Counted from the first letter of the stretch, positions 1 through 10,535 are shown. The stretch is 64,000 nt of DNA from Hyphomicrobiales bacterium (GCA_021775755.1 JAJFHE010000043.1:1-64000), one strand, 5' to 3'. A program made the numbers and translations. The notes: generated by a model from the sequence alone, not told the origin.

Positions 1-3000
1 TGATCGTCCAGGTCACCGATTCCGGCGGGAATACCTATTCCGAGACCGTCACTGTCACGGTCAACGATCTGAACGAAGATCCGACCGACATTACGGTGTC
101 CGGCGGTGCCGTTGATGAGAATGCCGCGGACGGCACGACGGTTGCGACTCTGTCTTCCGTGGATCAGGACTCCGGCGAGACGTTCACATATGCGCTGGTC
201 GATGGTTCGGGCAATCCGCTCAGTGACGCGAACTTCGAGATCGTCGGTGATGAGATCCGCGTCAAGTCAGGCGCCGACATCGACTTCGAAGCTGATCCTT
301 CGCACGATCTGATCGTGCAGGTCACTGACTCAGGCGGAAACACTTATTCCGAGACCGTCACGGTCACGGTCAACGACCTGAATGAAGATCCGACCGACAT
401 TACGGTGTCCGGTGGTGCAGTCGATGAGAATGCGGCGGACGGCACGACCGTTGCCACGCTGTCGTCCGTTGATCAGGACTCCGGCGAGACGTTCGCATAT
501 TCGCTCGTCGATGGCTCCGGTAATCCGCTCAGTGACGCCAACTTCGAGATCGTCGGTGACAAGATCCGCGTCAAGGCGGGTGCCGATATCGACTTCGAAG
601 CCGATCCCTCGCACGATCTGATCGTCCAGGTTACTGACTCAGGCGGAAACACTTATTCCGAGACCGTGACCGTCACGGTCAACGATCTGAACGAAGATCC
701 GACCGACATCACCGTGTCGGGTGGCGCGGTCGATGAGAATGCTGCAGATGGCACGACGGCCGCGCCGCTCTCCGCGGTGGATCAGGACACCGGTGAGACG
801 TTCACCTACGCGCTGGTCGATGGTTCGGGCAATCCGCTGTCCGACGCGAACTTCGAGATCGTCGGAGACGAGATCCGTGTCAAAACCGGTGCTGACATAG
901 ACTTCGAGGCCGATCCCTCGCACGATTTGATCGTCCAGGTCACCGATTCCGGCGGGAATACCTATTCCGAGACCGTCACTGTCACGGTCAACGATCTGAA
1001 CGAAGATCCAACCGACATTACGGTATCCGGTGGTGCGGTTGATGAAAACGCTGCCGATGGCACGACCGTTGCCACGCTGTCGTCCGTTGATCAGGACTCC
1101 GGCGAGACGTTCGCATATTCGCTCGTCGATGGCTCCGGTAATCCGCTCAGTGACGCGAACTTCGAGATCGTCGGTGATGAGATCCGCGTCAAGTCCGGGG
1201 CCGATATCGACTTCGAGGCCGATCCCTCGCACGATCTGATCGTCCAGGTGACCGATTCCGGCGGCAATACCTACTCCGAGACCGTGACCGTCACCGTCAA
1301 CGACCTCAACGAAGATCCGACCGACATTACGGTATCCGGTGGTGCGGTCGATGAGAATGCTGCCGATGGCACGACCGTTGCCACGCTCTCCGCGGTTGAT
1401 CAGGACACCGGTGAAACCTTCACCTACGCATTAGTCGACGGATCGGGCAATCCGCTGTCCGACACGAACTTCGAGATCGTCGGTGATGAGATCCGCGTCA
1501 AGGCGGGTGCGGATATCGACTTCGAGGTCGATCCGAGCCACGACCTGATCGTCCAGGTCACTGATTCCGGCGGGAACACCTACTCCGAGACCGTGACCGT
1601 CACGGTCAACGATCTGAATGATGATCCCACCGACATTACCGTTTCGGGCGGCACGGTCGATGAGAACGCTGCCGATGGCACGACGGTCGCGACGCTGTCT
1701 TCCGTGGATCAGGATTCGGGCGAGACCTTCACCTATGCGCTCGTCGATGGCTCCGGTAATCCGCTCAGTGACGCGAACTTCGAGATCGTCGGAGACGAGA
1801 TCCGCGTTAAGGCGGGTGCCGATATCGACTTCGAGGCCGATCCCTCGCACGATCTGATCGTGCAGGTCACCGATTCCGGCGGGAACACCTACTCCGAGAC
1901 CGTGACCGTCACGGTCAACGACCTCAACGAAGATCCAACCGACATTCTCGTTGATGGCCAGTCGACAGGCGTTCTTATGGTCAATGCCAACGGCGAGTCG
2001 GATCAATATGCGTCAGCCAGCAACTTCACGGACTTTCCGTCTTCGGAACTGTCGTTTGAAATCCGATTTAGCGCCGAGGAAACCGCGTCGGTAGAATCGC
2101 CGCTCGTTTCATACGCCGCATCTGGCGAGGCGAATTCGTTCATTTTGGAAGCGGACAACAACGGCGATATCGACGTTTACATCAACAATCAGTCCGTCAG
2201 TACCGGAATTCCAACGAGCAGCATCGTCGATGGTACGCAGCATCAGGTCTCGGTGACCTGGGACAGCGCTTCGGGCGACCTCAAGGTTTATGTCGACGGT
2301 GCGGAGGCCTATTCGGGCACCTTGGCGCAAGGCGAGGTGATCCAAAGCGGTGGAACGCTCATGTTCGGACAGGAACAGGACAGCGTAGGCGGTGGTTTTG
2401 ACACCGGACAGACGTTTATGGGAGAGATCTACGAGGCCCGTATCTTCAGCGATGTGCGCACGGCGTCGGAGATCAGCAACAACGCCAATCAACCATTGAG
2501 CAATCCTGAGAGTGAACCGGGCCTGGTTGCCGACTGGCAAATGACGCTGAACGGCGATGGGACAGTTGAGGATCTTGCCGGAAATCACTCTTTGACATTG
2601 AGTTCCGGTGCCTACATTTCACATATGTCGGTCGATGAGAATTCGGCATCGGGAAGCACGGTTGCGACGCTCTCAACCGTTGATCCGGACACCGGCGAGA
2701 CGTTCACGTATTCGCTCGTCGATGGTTCCGGTAATCCGGTATCCGACGCCAACTTCGAAATCGTCGGAGACGAAATTCGTGTGAAGGCTGGCGCCGGTAT
2801 CGACTTCGAAGCCGATCCGAGCCACGATCTCATCGTTCAGGTGACGGATTCTGGTGGAAGCACCTATTCCGAGACTGTTACGGTGACGGTCAACGACCTG
2901 AATGAAGATCCGACCGACATTACGGTGTCCGGCGGTGCCGTTGATGAGAATGCCGCGGACGGCACGACGGTCGCGACGCTGTCTTCCGTGGATCAGGACT

Positions 3001-6000
3001 CCGGCGAGACGTTCACATATGCGCTCGTCGATGGTTCGGGCAATCCGCTGTCCGACACGAACTTCGAGATCGTTGGAGACGAGATCCGCGTCAAGTCAGG
3101 CGCCGACATCGACTTCGAGGCCGATCCCAGCCACGACCTGATCGTCCAGGTCACCGATTCAGGCGGGAATACCTATTCAGAGACCGTGACCGTCACGGTC
3201 AATGACCTCAATGAAGACCCGACCGACATTACCGTGTCGGGTGGCGCAGTCGATGAGAACGCTGCCGATGGCACGACGGTCGCGACGCTCTCCGCGGTTG
3301 ATCAGGACACCGGTGAGACCTTCACCTACAGCCTCGTCGATGGGTCGGGCAATCCGCTCAGTGACGCGAACTTCGAGATCGTCGGTGATGAGATCCGTGT
3401 CAAGTCCGGTGCTGACATCGACTTTGAGGCCGATCCCTCGCACGACCTGATCGTGCAGGTTACCGACTCAGGCGGAAACACCTATTCCGAGACCGTTACG
3501 GTGACGGTCAATGACCTGAATGAAGATCCCACCGACATCACTGTGTCGGGTGGCGCGGTTGATGAGAATGCTGCGGGCGGCACGACGGTGGCGACGCTGA
3601 GTTCGGTCGACCAGGATTCCGGCGAGACGTTCACATATTCGCTCGTCGATGGTTCCGGCAATCCGGTCAGTGACGCCAACTTCGAGATCGTCGGCGATGA
3701 GATCCGCGTCAAGTCCGGCGCCGATATCGACTTCGAGGCCGATCCCTCGCACGACCTGATCGTCCAGGTCACCGATTCCGGCGGCAATACCTATTCCGAG
3801 ACCGTCACCGTCACGGTCAACGATCTGAACGAAGATCCGACCGACATCACGGTGTCGGGCGGCTCGGTCGATGAGAATGCTTCAGGTGGCACGACGGTTG
3901 CTACGCTGTCTTCCGTGGATCAGGATTCCGGCGAGACATTCACCTATGCATTGGTGGATGGCTCCGGCAATCCGGTCAGTGACGCCAACTTCGAGATCGT
4001 TGGTGACGAGATCCGCGTCAAGGCGGGCGCCGATATCGACTTCGAGGCCGATCCCAGCCACGACCTGATTGTCCAGGTCACCGATTCCGGCGGGAACGCC
4101 TACTCGGAGACCGTTACGATTACTGTTTCGGACGTCAACGAAGCGCCGACGGATATCGAGCTCGAAGAAACATCAATGAACGAGAACAATGCCGGCAGCG
4201 AATCAATTCTGCTGACGGTGTCGGACCCGGATGGCGAAACAAGTTTCACGTTCACCGTCTCGGACTCCCGTTTCGAAGTTATTGACGACGATGGTGAGTA
4301 CACGCTGAAGCTGAAAGACGGTGAGGAACTCGATCATGAGACCGAGCCATCTGTAAACGTGACGGTTACGGCGACGGACTCTGCCGGTAACAGCTATCCC
4401 GAAAGCTTCACCATCGATGTGAATGATGTCAATGAAGCACCGAGCGACATTGCCGTGGCGGCTGCGGACCTTGGTGGTTCACTTGAGCTCAACGCTGACG
4501 GCACCAATGAGTACCAGTATGCAAGTGTCGTGGGTGTTTCCGACTTTCCATCGAACGCGCTGACTTTCGAAGTCCGCTTTACCTCCGATGCGGCGCCGAG
4601 CGGCCCTCAATCCCTCTCCGGTGCTCCGCTGATTTCTTATGACGTTACGACAAACGGAAACGACTTCCTGGTGTTCGGGAGCGAGGACACCAACGAAATC
4701 GTTGTCTCGATCGACGGCAATATCATCTACACCGGCGTTCCGCTCGACGGCATCTTCGACGGTACTGAGCATACGCTCTCGGTGAGCTGGGACAGTGCCG
4801 ATGGCGGTCTCGATGTCTATGTCGATGGCGTATCGGAGTATTCCGGAACAGCGGCCGTCGGGGCGGCGATCGGCAGCGGCGGTACGCTTGTCATCGGCCA
4901 GGATCAGGATACCGTGGGCGGCGGCTTCGACAGCGACCAGTACTTCCAGGGCACGATCGACGAAGTGCGGATTTTCGAAGATGTGCGCACTGCGCAGGAG
5001 ATTGCCGACAATTACAATGGCGAGATCGCCGATCCCGCAGGCGAACAAGGTCTGGTCAGCAACTGGCAGTTCAATGCAGAAGTCGGTGGCGTGGTGGCGG
5101 ATGTTGCCGGCAGCAACGATCTCACCCTGAGCGCCGGTGCGCTGATCCAGGACAACAACACCAATCCTGCCGGCACCGTCGATGAGAACGCCGCCGCCGG
5201 CACAGTCGTTGCGACGCTCTCAACCGTTGATCCGGACTCCGGCGACAGCCACACCTATCAGATTCTAAACGATCCCAGCGGTGCGCTGGAAATTGTCGGC
5301 AACGAGATCCGGATCAGTTCCGGTGCGACCATCGATTATGAATCCGGCGACAGTCAGAATCCGGTGGCGATCAGCTTGTCGCAGGATATTTTGGACGAGG
5401 CTGCGGGCGGCTCCGACGTTACGATTTCGGGCGTGCCTACTGGCTCCGTATTGTCCGCCGGCAGCGATAACGGCGATGGTTCGTGGACCGTTCCGGGCGG
5501 CTCGGTCTCCGGCCTGACGATCACGCCGCCGGCCGGGCACTACAGCGAGATCAATTTGTCTGCCGTTGCGGGAGACACGACAAGTTACATCAGCAGTGAT
5601 TTCGCATCTGGCAACGACGGGTTTGTGTTCAACGATACCGCTGGCACCTACTCTGACAGCAACACTTCTGGCGATCTTGGCATGGTCCTTGGTGGTGTCG
5701 ACGACAACACGGTCGCCAACATGGAAGCATCCTGGTCGCAGGGCTTCAATGTCTCGGAGGAAGGTGCGGGAACGCTAACGCTCGACTACCAGATGATCAT
5801 GTCGAGCGAGTATGAGGCGGATGAGTTCGCAGAAATTCAGATCAAGATCGACGGTACCATCGTTACTGTAGACGGCAACGATTACGTGACGCATGTTACC
5901 GGTGACGGCAATGGCGGCAGCGCTTACGACTCCGGCTGGCAGTCTGTCAGTATCGATCTGGGAGATCTCTCCGCCGGCGCACATACAGTCGAACTTATCG

Positions 6001-9000
6001 GCTTTAACAATCAGAAGACGGCCAGCAACGAAACCACTGAAATTCGCTTCGACAATGTCGACCTCGATGTCGACAACTCGGTGATCGATGCCGTCGTGGT
6101 CGAACCCGTCGTCACCTATGATGTGACCGTCCAAACCACGGATGCCGGAGGCAATACCTATAATGAGGTCGTCACCGTCACGGTCGGCGATGTCGACGAA
6201 AACCAGGCGCCGACGGATATCACGGTCACCGGCGCCGACCTCGGCTCGGGTCTGGAACTCAATATTGATGGCGGCAACAACGCCTATCTTTCCGTCAATG
6301 ACGCCGGCGATATCGTCGGTGGCCTGAGCGCAATGACCATCGAAGTGGAGTTCTCTTCCACCCACTCCTCAGGCGACATGCCGTTGTTCAGCTATCATAC
6401 CGGCGGCGGCAGCGATGAAATCGAACTCGGTTTCAACGACGACGGCAGTGGTATCGAGCTTTATGTCGAGATCGGCGGAAACGTCGCGACGATGAGCGGC
6501 TTCGATGCCGCGCCGCTGCTTGATGGCGAAGACCATCAGATATCGCTGACCTGGGACAACGCGAGCGGCGACTGGGAACTTTTTGTCGACGGCGCGACGT
6601 TTGACAGCGGTACGGGCGTTGCGACCGGACAGACCATAGTATCGGGCGGCACGATTGTGCTCGGCCAGGAGCAGGACAGCCTCGGCGGCGGCTTCCAGAC
6701 CGATCAGGTGTTCGAAGGAACCTACAACGATGTGCGTATCTTCGGCGATGTGCGCACCGCGAGCGAAATCGGCGACAACGCGTTCTCGGAGGTCAGTCCG
6801 AGCGAGCCCGGACTTGTCGCAAACTGGCAGATGAACGACGTTTCGGGAGGCACCGTGATCGACACGGTCTCGGGCAACGACCTGTCGGTCGGCAACGTTA
6901 CCGGGACCGGATGGTCGACAAGCAACGTGTCGGTTGCCGAGAGTACAACAGTCGCAGCCGGCACCGTCGTGGGTACGGCAACAGGTGTTGACCCAGATGC
7001 CGGCGATACGATGACCTATACCCTCACCGACGATGCCGGGGGTCTGTTCTCGATCGATGCTGCTACCGGCGAGATCTCGGTTGAAGCGACAGGCGGCGCT
7101 ACAGACTTTACTCTGCAGTCGGGGGCCGGCAATCCGTTTGATGGCATCGATGTGGGTGCTTACAGCACGCCGACGCTTGCGGATATCGACGGCGATGGCG
7201 ATCTTGATATGTTTGCGGGCGATTCGACCGGCAATCTGCAATACTACGAGAACACCGGCGATGCTTCGAATCCCAACTACGTTTCGTCGGGCACCAATCC
7301 ATTCGGCACTACGGACATTGGAAACTTTTCGGACCCGGAATTCGTCGACATCGACAATGACGGCGATCTCGACGCCTTTGTTGGCGGTGATGACGGGATC
7401 ATCCGTTACTTCGAAAATCAGGGCACCAGTACGAACGCCTCCTTCGCATCCGCGGTTGCGAACCCATTCGGGATGGGCGACATCGGCTATTCGGCAACTC
7501 CCACTTTTGTTGACATTGACGGAGACGGCGATCTCGACGCCTTCATCGGCGACGATGATGGCGACCTGCACTACTACGAGAATACCGGCACTGCGGCGAG
7601 CCCAACCTTTACCTCGTCGGGTACCAATCCGTTCGGGCTTGACGATATCGGCGATTATGTGAATCCGACCTTTGCCGATATCGACCGCGACGGCGATATG
7701 GATGCCTTCATCGGTGAAGACAACGGCAAAATAAATTTCCTGGAAAATACGGGAACTTCGACCAATCCGATGTTTGCTGGAAAAGTAGAAGATCCGTTCG
7801 GGTTGACCGATGAAGGTGATGCCTCGTCACCGACCTTCGGCGATATCGATGGTGATGGTGATCTCGATGCCATCGTCGGCAACAGCGATGGGACGCTCAG
7901 CTACTTTGAGAACACCGGCGGCAGTGAAGTCGACCTGACGCAGCTCGGTTCGCAGACGGTTGACGTACAAGTAACCGATTCCGGTGGACTCTCTACGACG
8001 GAAACCATCGGCCTTGAATTCGGTACGGATGGCGACGACACGCTCACCGGCGGTGCCACCGACGATATCATGTACGGCTTCGGCGGTGACGATACGCTGG
8101 ACGGCGGTGCCGGCGACGATACGCTTTATGCCGGCACCGCGAGCGGTGGCGGAGCCATTGCGATCAACGACAGCGGCGAGACCGGTGAGTACGCAGGTGT
8201 GTCGGGTTTCTCCGGGTTTCCAACCACGGCGATTACCGTCGAAGCGACCGTGCAAACCACCGGAACGCCATCGAGCGATGGCGTAGCGCTATGGTCCTAC
8301 GGCGTCAGCGGACAATTTAATGAGTTTACGGTCGTACGCAACAGCGCGACGCAGTTTGAGGTCGATGTGCACGGATCGGGCCAGACCATTAATGTTTCGA
8401 CTGATATTGCCGATGGCAACGAGCACACTGTTTCGGCGACCTGGGACAGCGCCACCGGGCAGTTCCAGATCTACATCGACGGAGCCCTTGAAGGCAGCGC
8501 AACGGTTGCTCAGGGCGCGACGCTTTCAAGCGGCGGTTCCTTCATCCTCGGCCAGGAGCAGGACTCACTCGGAGGGGGTTTTGATTCCGACGAAATTTTC
8601 CAGGGCACGATGGACGATGTGCGGATATTCGACGATGTGCGCACGGCGCAGGAGATCGCCGATAATTACGATCAGGAACTCGCCGATCCGTCCAGCGAGC
8701 CGGGCCTCGTCAGCAACTGGCAGATGTCATCGGAAAGCGGCGGTGTCGTCACGGACGTGGCGGGTTCGAACAATCTGATGCTCTCGAATGGCGCCGAGGT
8801 CGTCGGCAACGGCGAGGTCGCAGGCAGTGACACGCTCATCGGCGGTGACGGCAATGACGCGCTTTACGGTGGCGACGGAAATGACACTCTCGATGGCGGC
8901 GCTGGAAACGACATTCTCGATGGCGGCGCCGGAAACGATCTTTTCATCTTCCAGGAGGGAGACGGTATGGACACGGCACAGGGCGGTGCGGGCGGCGGAT

Positions 9001-9206
9001 GGACCGATACGGTCGAGCTGCAGGATGCTTCGGGCGGCGGCAATATTGGTGCCTTCGGTTCCGACTGGACACTGACGCTTACCGAGGGATCGATTACCGC
9101 GCAGGACGGCGACAGTATCGATCTGAGCGACGATGCGGACGGCTATGTCACTCTGCAGGATGGCAGCCAGTTTACGTTCCAGGACATGGAAAGAGTGGAG
9201 TTCTGA
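1..9206 (+). CDS. Giant RTX/cadherin-like/LamG adhesin, 5' end outside window
   Basis: The frame is open from base 3 to the TGA at 9204-9206, so about 3,067 residues are visible and the true start lies upstream; the GTG at 96 is inside a repeat. Order: part of one and then six full 103-residue cadherin-like repeats (to 1949), LamG domain (about 1965-2610), five more repeats (2616-4160), divergent cadherin-like segments (to about 4450), LamG (4455-5140), cadherin-like and beta-rich segments (5160-6220), LamG (6225-6915), five FG-GAP-like units (7122-7926), a short RTX block (8035-8130), LamG (8155-8800), a second RTX block with GGxGND nonapeptides (8824-8950) and a C-terminal tail. RTX repeats bind calcium and, with an uncleaved C-terminal signal, are typical of type I secretion substrates. 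Likely role: cell-surface adhesion or biofilm; the ligand is unknown. No secretion genes are in the window. Confidence 0.9.
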   Translation, partial: IVQVTDSGGNTYSETVTVTVNDLNEDPTDITVSGGAVDENAADGTTVATLSSVDQDSGETFTYALVDGSGNPLSDANFEIVGDEIRVKSGADIDFEADPSHDLIVQVTDSGGNTYSETVTVTVNDLNEDPTDITVSGGAVDENAADGTTVATLSSVDQDSGETFAYSLVDGSGNPLSDANFEIVGDKIRVKAGADIDFEADPSHDLIVQVTDSGGNTYSETVTVTVNDLNEDPTDITVSGGAVDENAADGTTAAPLSAVDQDTGETFTYALVDGSGNPLSDANFEIVGDEIRVKTGADIDFEADPSHDLIVQVTDSGGNTYSETVTVTVNDLNEDPTDITVSGGAVDENAADGTTVATLSSVDQDSGETFAYSLVDGSGNPLSDANFEIVGDEIRVKSGADIDFEADPSHDLIVQVTDSGGNTYSETVTVTVNDLNEDPTDITVSGGAVDENAADGTTVATLSAVDQDTGETFTYALVDGSGNPLSDTNFEIVGDEIRVKAGADIDFEVDPSHDLIVQVTDSGGNTYSETVTVTVNDLNDDPTDITVSGGTVDENAADGTTVATLSSVDQDSGETFTYALVDGSGNPLSDANFEIVGDEIRVKAGADIDFEADPSHDLIVQVTDSGGNTYSETVTVTVNDLNEDPTDILVDGQSTGVLMVNANGESDQYASASNFTDFPSSELSFEIRFSAEETASVESPLVSYAASGEANSFILEADNNGDIDVYINNQSVSTGIPTSSIVDGTQHQVSVTWDSASGDLKVYVDGAEAYSGTLAQGEVIQSGGTLMFGQEQDSVGGGFDTGQTFMGEIYEARIFSDVRTASEISNNANQPLSNPESEPGLVADWQMTLNGDGTVEDLAGNHSLTLSSGAYISHMSVDENSASGSTVATLSTVDPDTGETFTYSLVDGSGNPVSDANFEIVGDEIRVKAGAGIDFEADPSHDLIVQVTDSGGSTYSETVTVTVNDLNEDPTDITVSGGAVDENAADGTTVATLSSVDQDSGETFTYALVDGSGNPLSDTNFEIVGDEIRVKSGADIDFEADPSHDLIVQVTDSGGNTYSETVTVTVNDLNEDPTDITVSGGAVDENAADGTTVATLSAVDQDTGETFTYSLVDGSGNPLSDANFEIVGDEIRVKSGADIDFEADPSHDLIVQVTDSGGNTYSETVTVTVNDLNEDPTDITVSGGAVDENAAGGTTVATLSSVDQDSGETFTYSLVDGSGNPVSDANFEIVGDEIRVKSGADIDFEADPSHDLIVQVTDSGGNTYSETVTVTVNDLNEDPTDITVSGGSVDENASGGTTVATLSSVDQDSGETFTYALVDGSGNPVSDANFEIVGDEIRVKAGADIDFEADPSHDLIVQVTDSGGNAYSETVTITVSDVNEAPTDIELEETSMNENNAGSESILLTVSDPDGETSFTFTVSDSRFEVIDDDGEYTLKLKDGEELDHETEPSVNVTVTATDSAGNSYPESFTIDVNDVNEAPSDIAVAAADLGGSLELNADGTNEYQYASVVGVSDFPSNALTFEVRFTSDAAPSGPQSLSGAPLISYDVTTNGNDFLVFGSEDTNEIVVSIDGNIIYTGVPLDGIFDGTEHTLSVSWDSADGGLDVYVDGVSEYSGTAAVGAAIGSGGTLVIGQDQDTVGGGFDSDQYFQGTIDEVRIFEDVRTAQEIADNYNGEIADPAGEQGLVSNWQFNAEVGGVVADVAGSNDLTLSAGALIQDNNTNPAGTVDENAAAGTVVATLSTVDPDSGDSHTYQILNDPSGALEIVGNEIRISSGATIDYESGDSQNPVAISLSQDILDEAAGGSDVTISGVPTGSVLSAGSDNGDGSWTVPGGSVSGLTITPPAGHYSEINLSAVAGDTTSYISSDFASGNDGFVFNDTAGTYSDSNTSGDLGMVLGGVDDNTVANMEASWSQGFNVSEEGAGTLTLDYQMIMSSEYEADEFAEIQIKIDGTIVTVDGNDYVTHVTGDGNGGSAYDSGWQSVSIDLGDLSAGAHTVELIGFNNQKTASNETTEIRFDNVDLDVDNSVIDAVVVEPVVTYDVTVQTTDAGGNTYNEVVTVTVGDVDENQAPTDITVTGADLGSGLELNIDGGNNAYLSVNDAGDIVGGLSAMTIEVEFSSTHSSGDMPLFSYHTGGGSDEIELGFNDDGSGIELYVEIGGNVATMSGFDAAPLLDGEDHQISLTWDNASGDWELFVDGATFDSGTGVATGQTIVSGGTIVLGQEQDSLGGGFQTDQVFEGTYNDVRIFGDVRTASEIGDNAFSEVSPSEPGLVANWQMNDVSGGTVIDTVSGNDLSVGNVTGTGWSTSNVSVAESTTVAAGTVVGTATGVDPDAGDTMTYTLTDDAGGLFSIDAATGEISVEATGGATDFTLQSGAGNPFDGIDVGAYSTPTLADIDGDGDLDMFAGDSTGNLQYYENTGDASNPNYVSSGTNPFGTTDIGNFSDPEFVDIDNDGDLDAFVGGDDGIIRYFENQGTSTNASFASAVANPFGMGDIGYSATPTFVDIDGDGDLDAFIGDDDGDLHYYENTGTAASPTFTSSGTNPFGLDDIGDYVNPTFADIDRDGDMDAFIGEDNGKINFLENTGTSTNPMFAGKVEDPFGLTDEGDASSPTFGDIDGDGDLDAIVGNSDGTLSYFENTGGSEVDLTQLGSQTVDVQVTDSGGLSTTETIGLEFGTDGDDTLTGGATDDIMYGFGGDDTLDGGAGDDTLYAGTASGGGAIAINDSGETGEYAGVSGFSGFPTTAITVEATVQTTGTPSSDGVALWSYGVSGQFNEFTVVRNSATQFEVDVHGSGQTINVSTDIADGNEHTVSATWDSATGQFQIYIDGALEGSATVAQGATLSSGGSFILGQEQDSLGGGFDSDEIFQGTMDDVRIFDDVRTAQEIADNYDQELADPSSEPGLVSNWQMSSESGGVVTDVAGSNNLMLSNGAEVVGNGEVAGSDTLIGGDGNDALYGGDGNDTLDGGAGNDILDGGAGNDLFIFQEGDGMDTAQGGAGGGWTDTVELQDASGGGNIGAFGSDWTLTLTEGSITAQDGDSIDLSDDADGYVTLQDGSQFTFQDMERVEF
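96..1949 (+). repeat. Six tandem 309-bp coding repeats, first block
   Basis: Units start at 96, 405, 714, 1023, 1332 and 1641, exactly 309 bp (103 codons) apart, and the 3' part of another unit fills bases 1-95. Each encodes a cadherin-like domain running from VDENAADGTT to TVNDLNEDPTDI. Units differ mostly by synonymous changes and a few residues, which points to recent duplication or gene conversion. All indels are absent, so the frame is preserved. Confidence 0.95.
2616..4160 (+). repeat. Five tandem 309-bp coding repeats, second block
   Basis: The same 103-codon unit resumes after the first LamG domain, with unit boundaries at 2616, 2925, 3234, 3543 and 3852. The first unit has a divergent beginning (SVDENSASGSTVATL) and the others are close to the block at 96-1949. 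The final unit grades into an NEAPTDI linker and more diverged cadherin-like segments. Confidence 0.9.
7122..7926 (+). repeat. Five exact-period 165-bp FG-GAP/VCBS-like repeats
   Basis: The calcium-binding-loop motif DIDGDGDLDAFIG (with variants) begins at 7182, 7347, 7512, 7677 and 7842, an exact 165-bp or 55-codon period. Each unit ends in YxENTG or similar. The units resemble the blades of beta-propeller FG-GAP/VCBS domains; five units are visible, while known propellers usually have six to eight blades, so flanking sequence may complete the fold. Confidence 0.8.
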
Positions 9207-9449
9207 GTACTCCTGCAAGCGCGAATTTCAATTCGGGTGCAGTCGCGGACATGGGCCGCAAAGAGGTGCTCCAACGGCGCAGGCATGTACCGTTAGGCGG
9301 CAAGAACGTGCGCGCGCCAGCACAATCGCGTTTCCAGATGCCGCGTGAGCGCCGGTTCACATTTCGCTAACACAAACTCGAACTTTGTCATCTTGCAAAC
9401 CGCAGATTAAGCCCGGCCCACTATGGTTCGAAGCTTCGGAGAGTGGACC

Positions 9450-9992
9450 ATGCAGCAATCAAAAATCCCCGTGGCCCGGCCACAGCCGCAAGATGATGCG
9501 GGAACCTATAGCCGGGACGATGCCGTCGAGTTGTTCGGCCGCCTGAACGACCTTGCCAGCGAGCAGAAATCGCGGCCGGAAACCGTCATCGCCGACTTGC
9601 GGGCGCTGGACGATGCACAACTGATCGATGTCCTTTGCGAAATCGATCCGCATATCCTTATGCAGGCGATTGGCCGCTTCCTTCCTGGACAAACCGGTGC
9701 CGTACCGGCAGCGTCTGCGGCGGAAGCCGCCGCGGAGATTGACGAAAGCGAAAACCGTCGCACGAAACGTAAACGGACGCTGCGCCTCGGCAAGATCATC
9801 TACAACAACCGGATGTGCGTTCTGGACTGCGGCATCAAGGATGTATCCGATGATGGCTGCAGGGTCGGCGTGGCGAGTTCAATCGGTGTGCCCAACATCT
9901 TTCAGTTGAACATTCAAGGCGACGATGCGGTCCACGAATGCGAAGTGATGTGGCGTGTCGCCGACGAGATGGGACTGAGTTTCCTGAAATAG
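9450..9992 (+). CDS. PilZ-domain protein
   Basis: 180 residues. The C-terminal half carries a PilZ signature: a basic RRTKRKR segment with spaced arginines, then DVSDDG (the D/NxSxxG motif), which together bind cyclic di-GMP in this family. The first ~100 residues are helical with an Ala/Glu-rich linker and no recognised domain. The start at 9450 is preferred over the upstream ATG at 9423 because GGAGAG lies just ahead of it. It sits alone downstream of the adhesin gene, so a c-di-GMP link to surface attachment is possible but inferred. Conservation of the second motif is good; the exact output is unknown. Confidence 0.75.
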   Translation: MQQSKIPVARPQPQDDAGTYSRDDAVELFGRLNDLASEQKSRPETVIADLRALDDAQLIDVLCEIDPHILMQAIGRFLPGQTGAVPAASAAEAAAEIDESENRRTKRKRTLRLGKIIYNNRMCVLDCGIKDVSDDGCRVGVASSIGVPNIFQLNIQGDDAVHECEVMWRVADEMGLSFLK

Positions 9993-10016
9993 GGTCGAGA
10001 CACCGCGCACCCGCGC

Positions 10017-10535
10017 TCACTGGCGCGAAAACCTCAGGTTCGACAGCGGGTACACCCTGCCGGTATCCAGATTGGTCGCGGTTTCGTTCATGCTGAACGA
10101 TGTCGCGGAACCGAATTTTACGACAAATCGCGAGTGAAACGGTGCGCCATCGGCGAGAACCGGTGCCGGCGCGTCGAACACGATACGGTTGCCCGAGCGC
10201 TGGCCGCGATAGCGGTAGGTTACGATAGAGCCCGTAACGCGCACTGTTGCGCGGTAGGTCGTGTCGCCGGTTTCCGTCATTCTCAATGTTATGTTGCCGG
10301 ACAGGCTGGACGTGGTGCAGTGGCCCTCGACGACCACCGTATTTGTGCCCGCAGCATGTGCGGTGGTGTTGCAGGTTACCGGCTGGGCATCGCCATCATA
10401 GCTGAAACGTGCCGTTCCGCTGCCGCGCCAGGTGCCGATGAATTTGTCGATAAATGTACCGGCGAATACAGGCGCGTACTGGCCCGCGCCGGCGAGAAGG
10501 GCGGCACACAGCAGAGCTGGCAGGATGCACTTCAT
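10017..10535 (-). CDS. Small secreted protein of unknown function
   Basis: 172 residues from the ATG at 10535, beginning MKC and followed by a hydrophobic stretch ending near AGQYAPVFAG, a plausible Sec signal peptide. The mature part is beta-rich, with two cysteines (CNTT and CTTS) that could form a disulfide, and ends in LRFSRQ. I do not recognise the family; it looks like a lipocalin-sized periplasmic protein. The ATG overlaps the stop of the upstream transporter gene as ATGA, so it is likely translationally coupled to it and may be a periplasmic partner. An alternative start at 10550 would add five residues but has no better ribosome site. Confidence 0.55.
   Translation of the reverse strand: MKCILPALLCAALLAGAGQYAPVFAGTFIDKFIGTWRGSGTARFSYDGDAQPVTCNTTAHAAGTNTVVVEGHCTTSSLSGNITLRMTETGDTTYRATVRVTGSIVTYRYRGQRSGNRIVFDAPAPVLADGAPFHSRFVVKFGSATSFSMNETATNLDTGRVYPLSNLRFSRQ

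Noticed and set aside
330-2006. Several long open frames on the minus strand over the adhesin repeats
   Set aside because: They repeat with the same 309-bp period as the plus-strand gene and encode no recognisable domain; they are shadows of a GC-rich repeat lacking stops in that frame.
96-4160. Regular repeats considered as a CRISPR array
   Set aside because: Units are 309 bp, coding, continuous without unique spacers, and part of one open frame.
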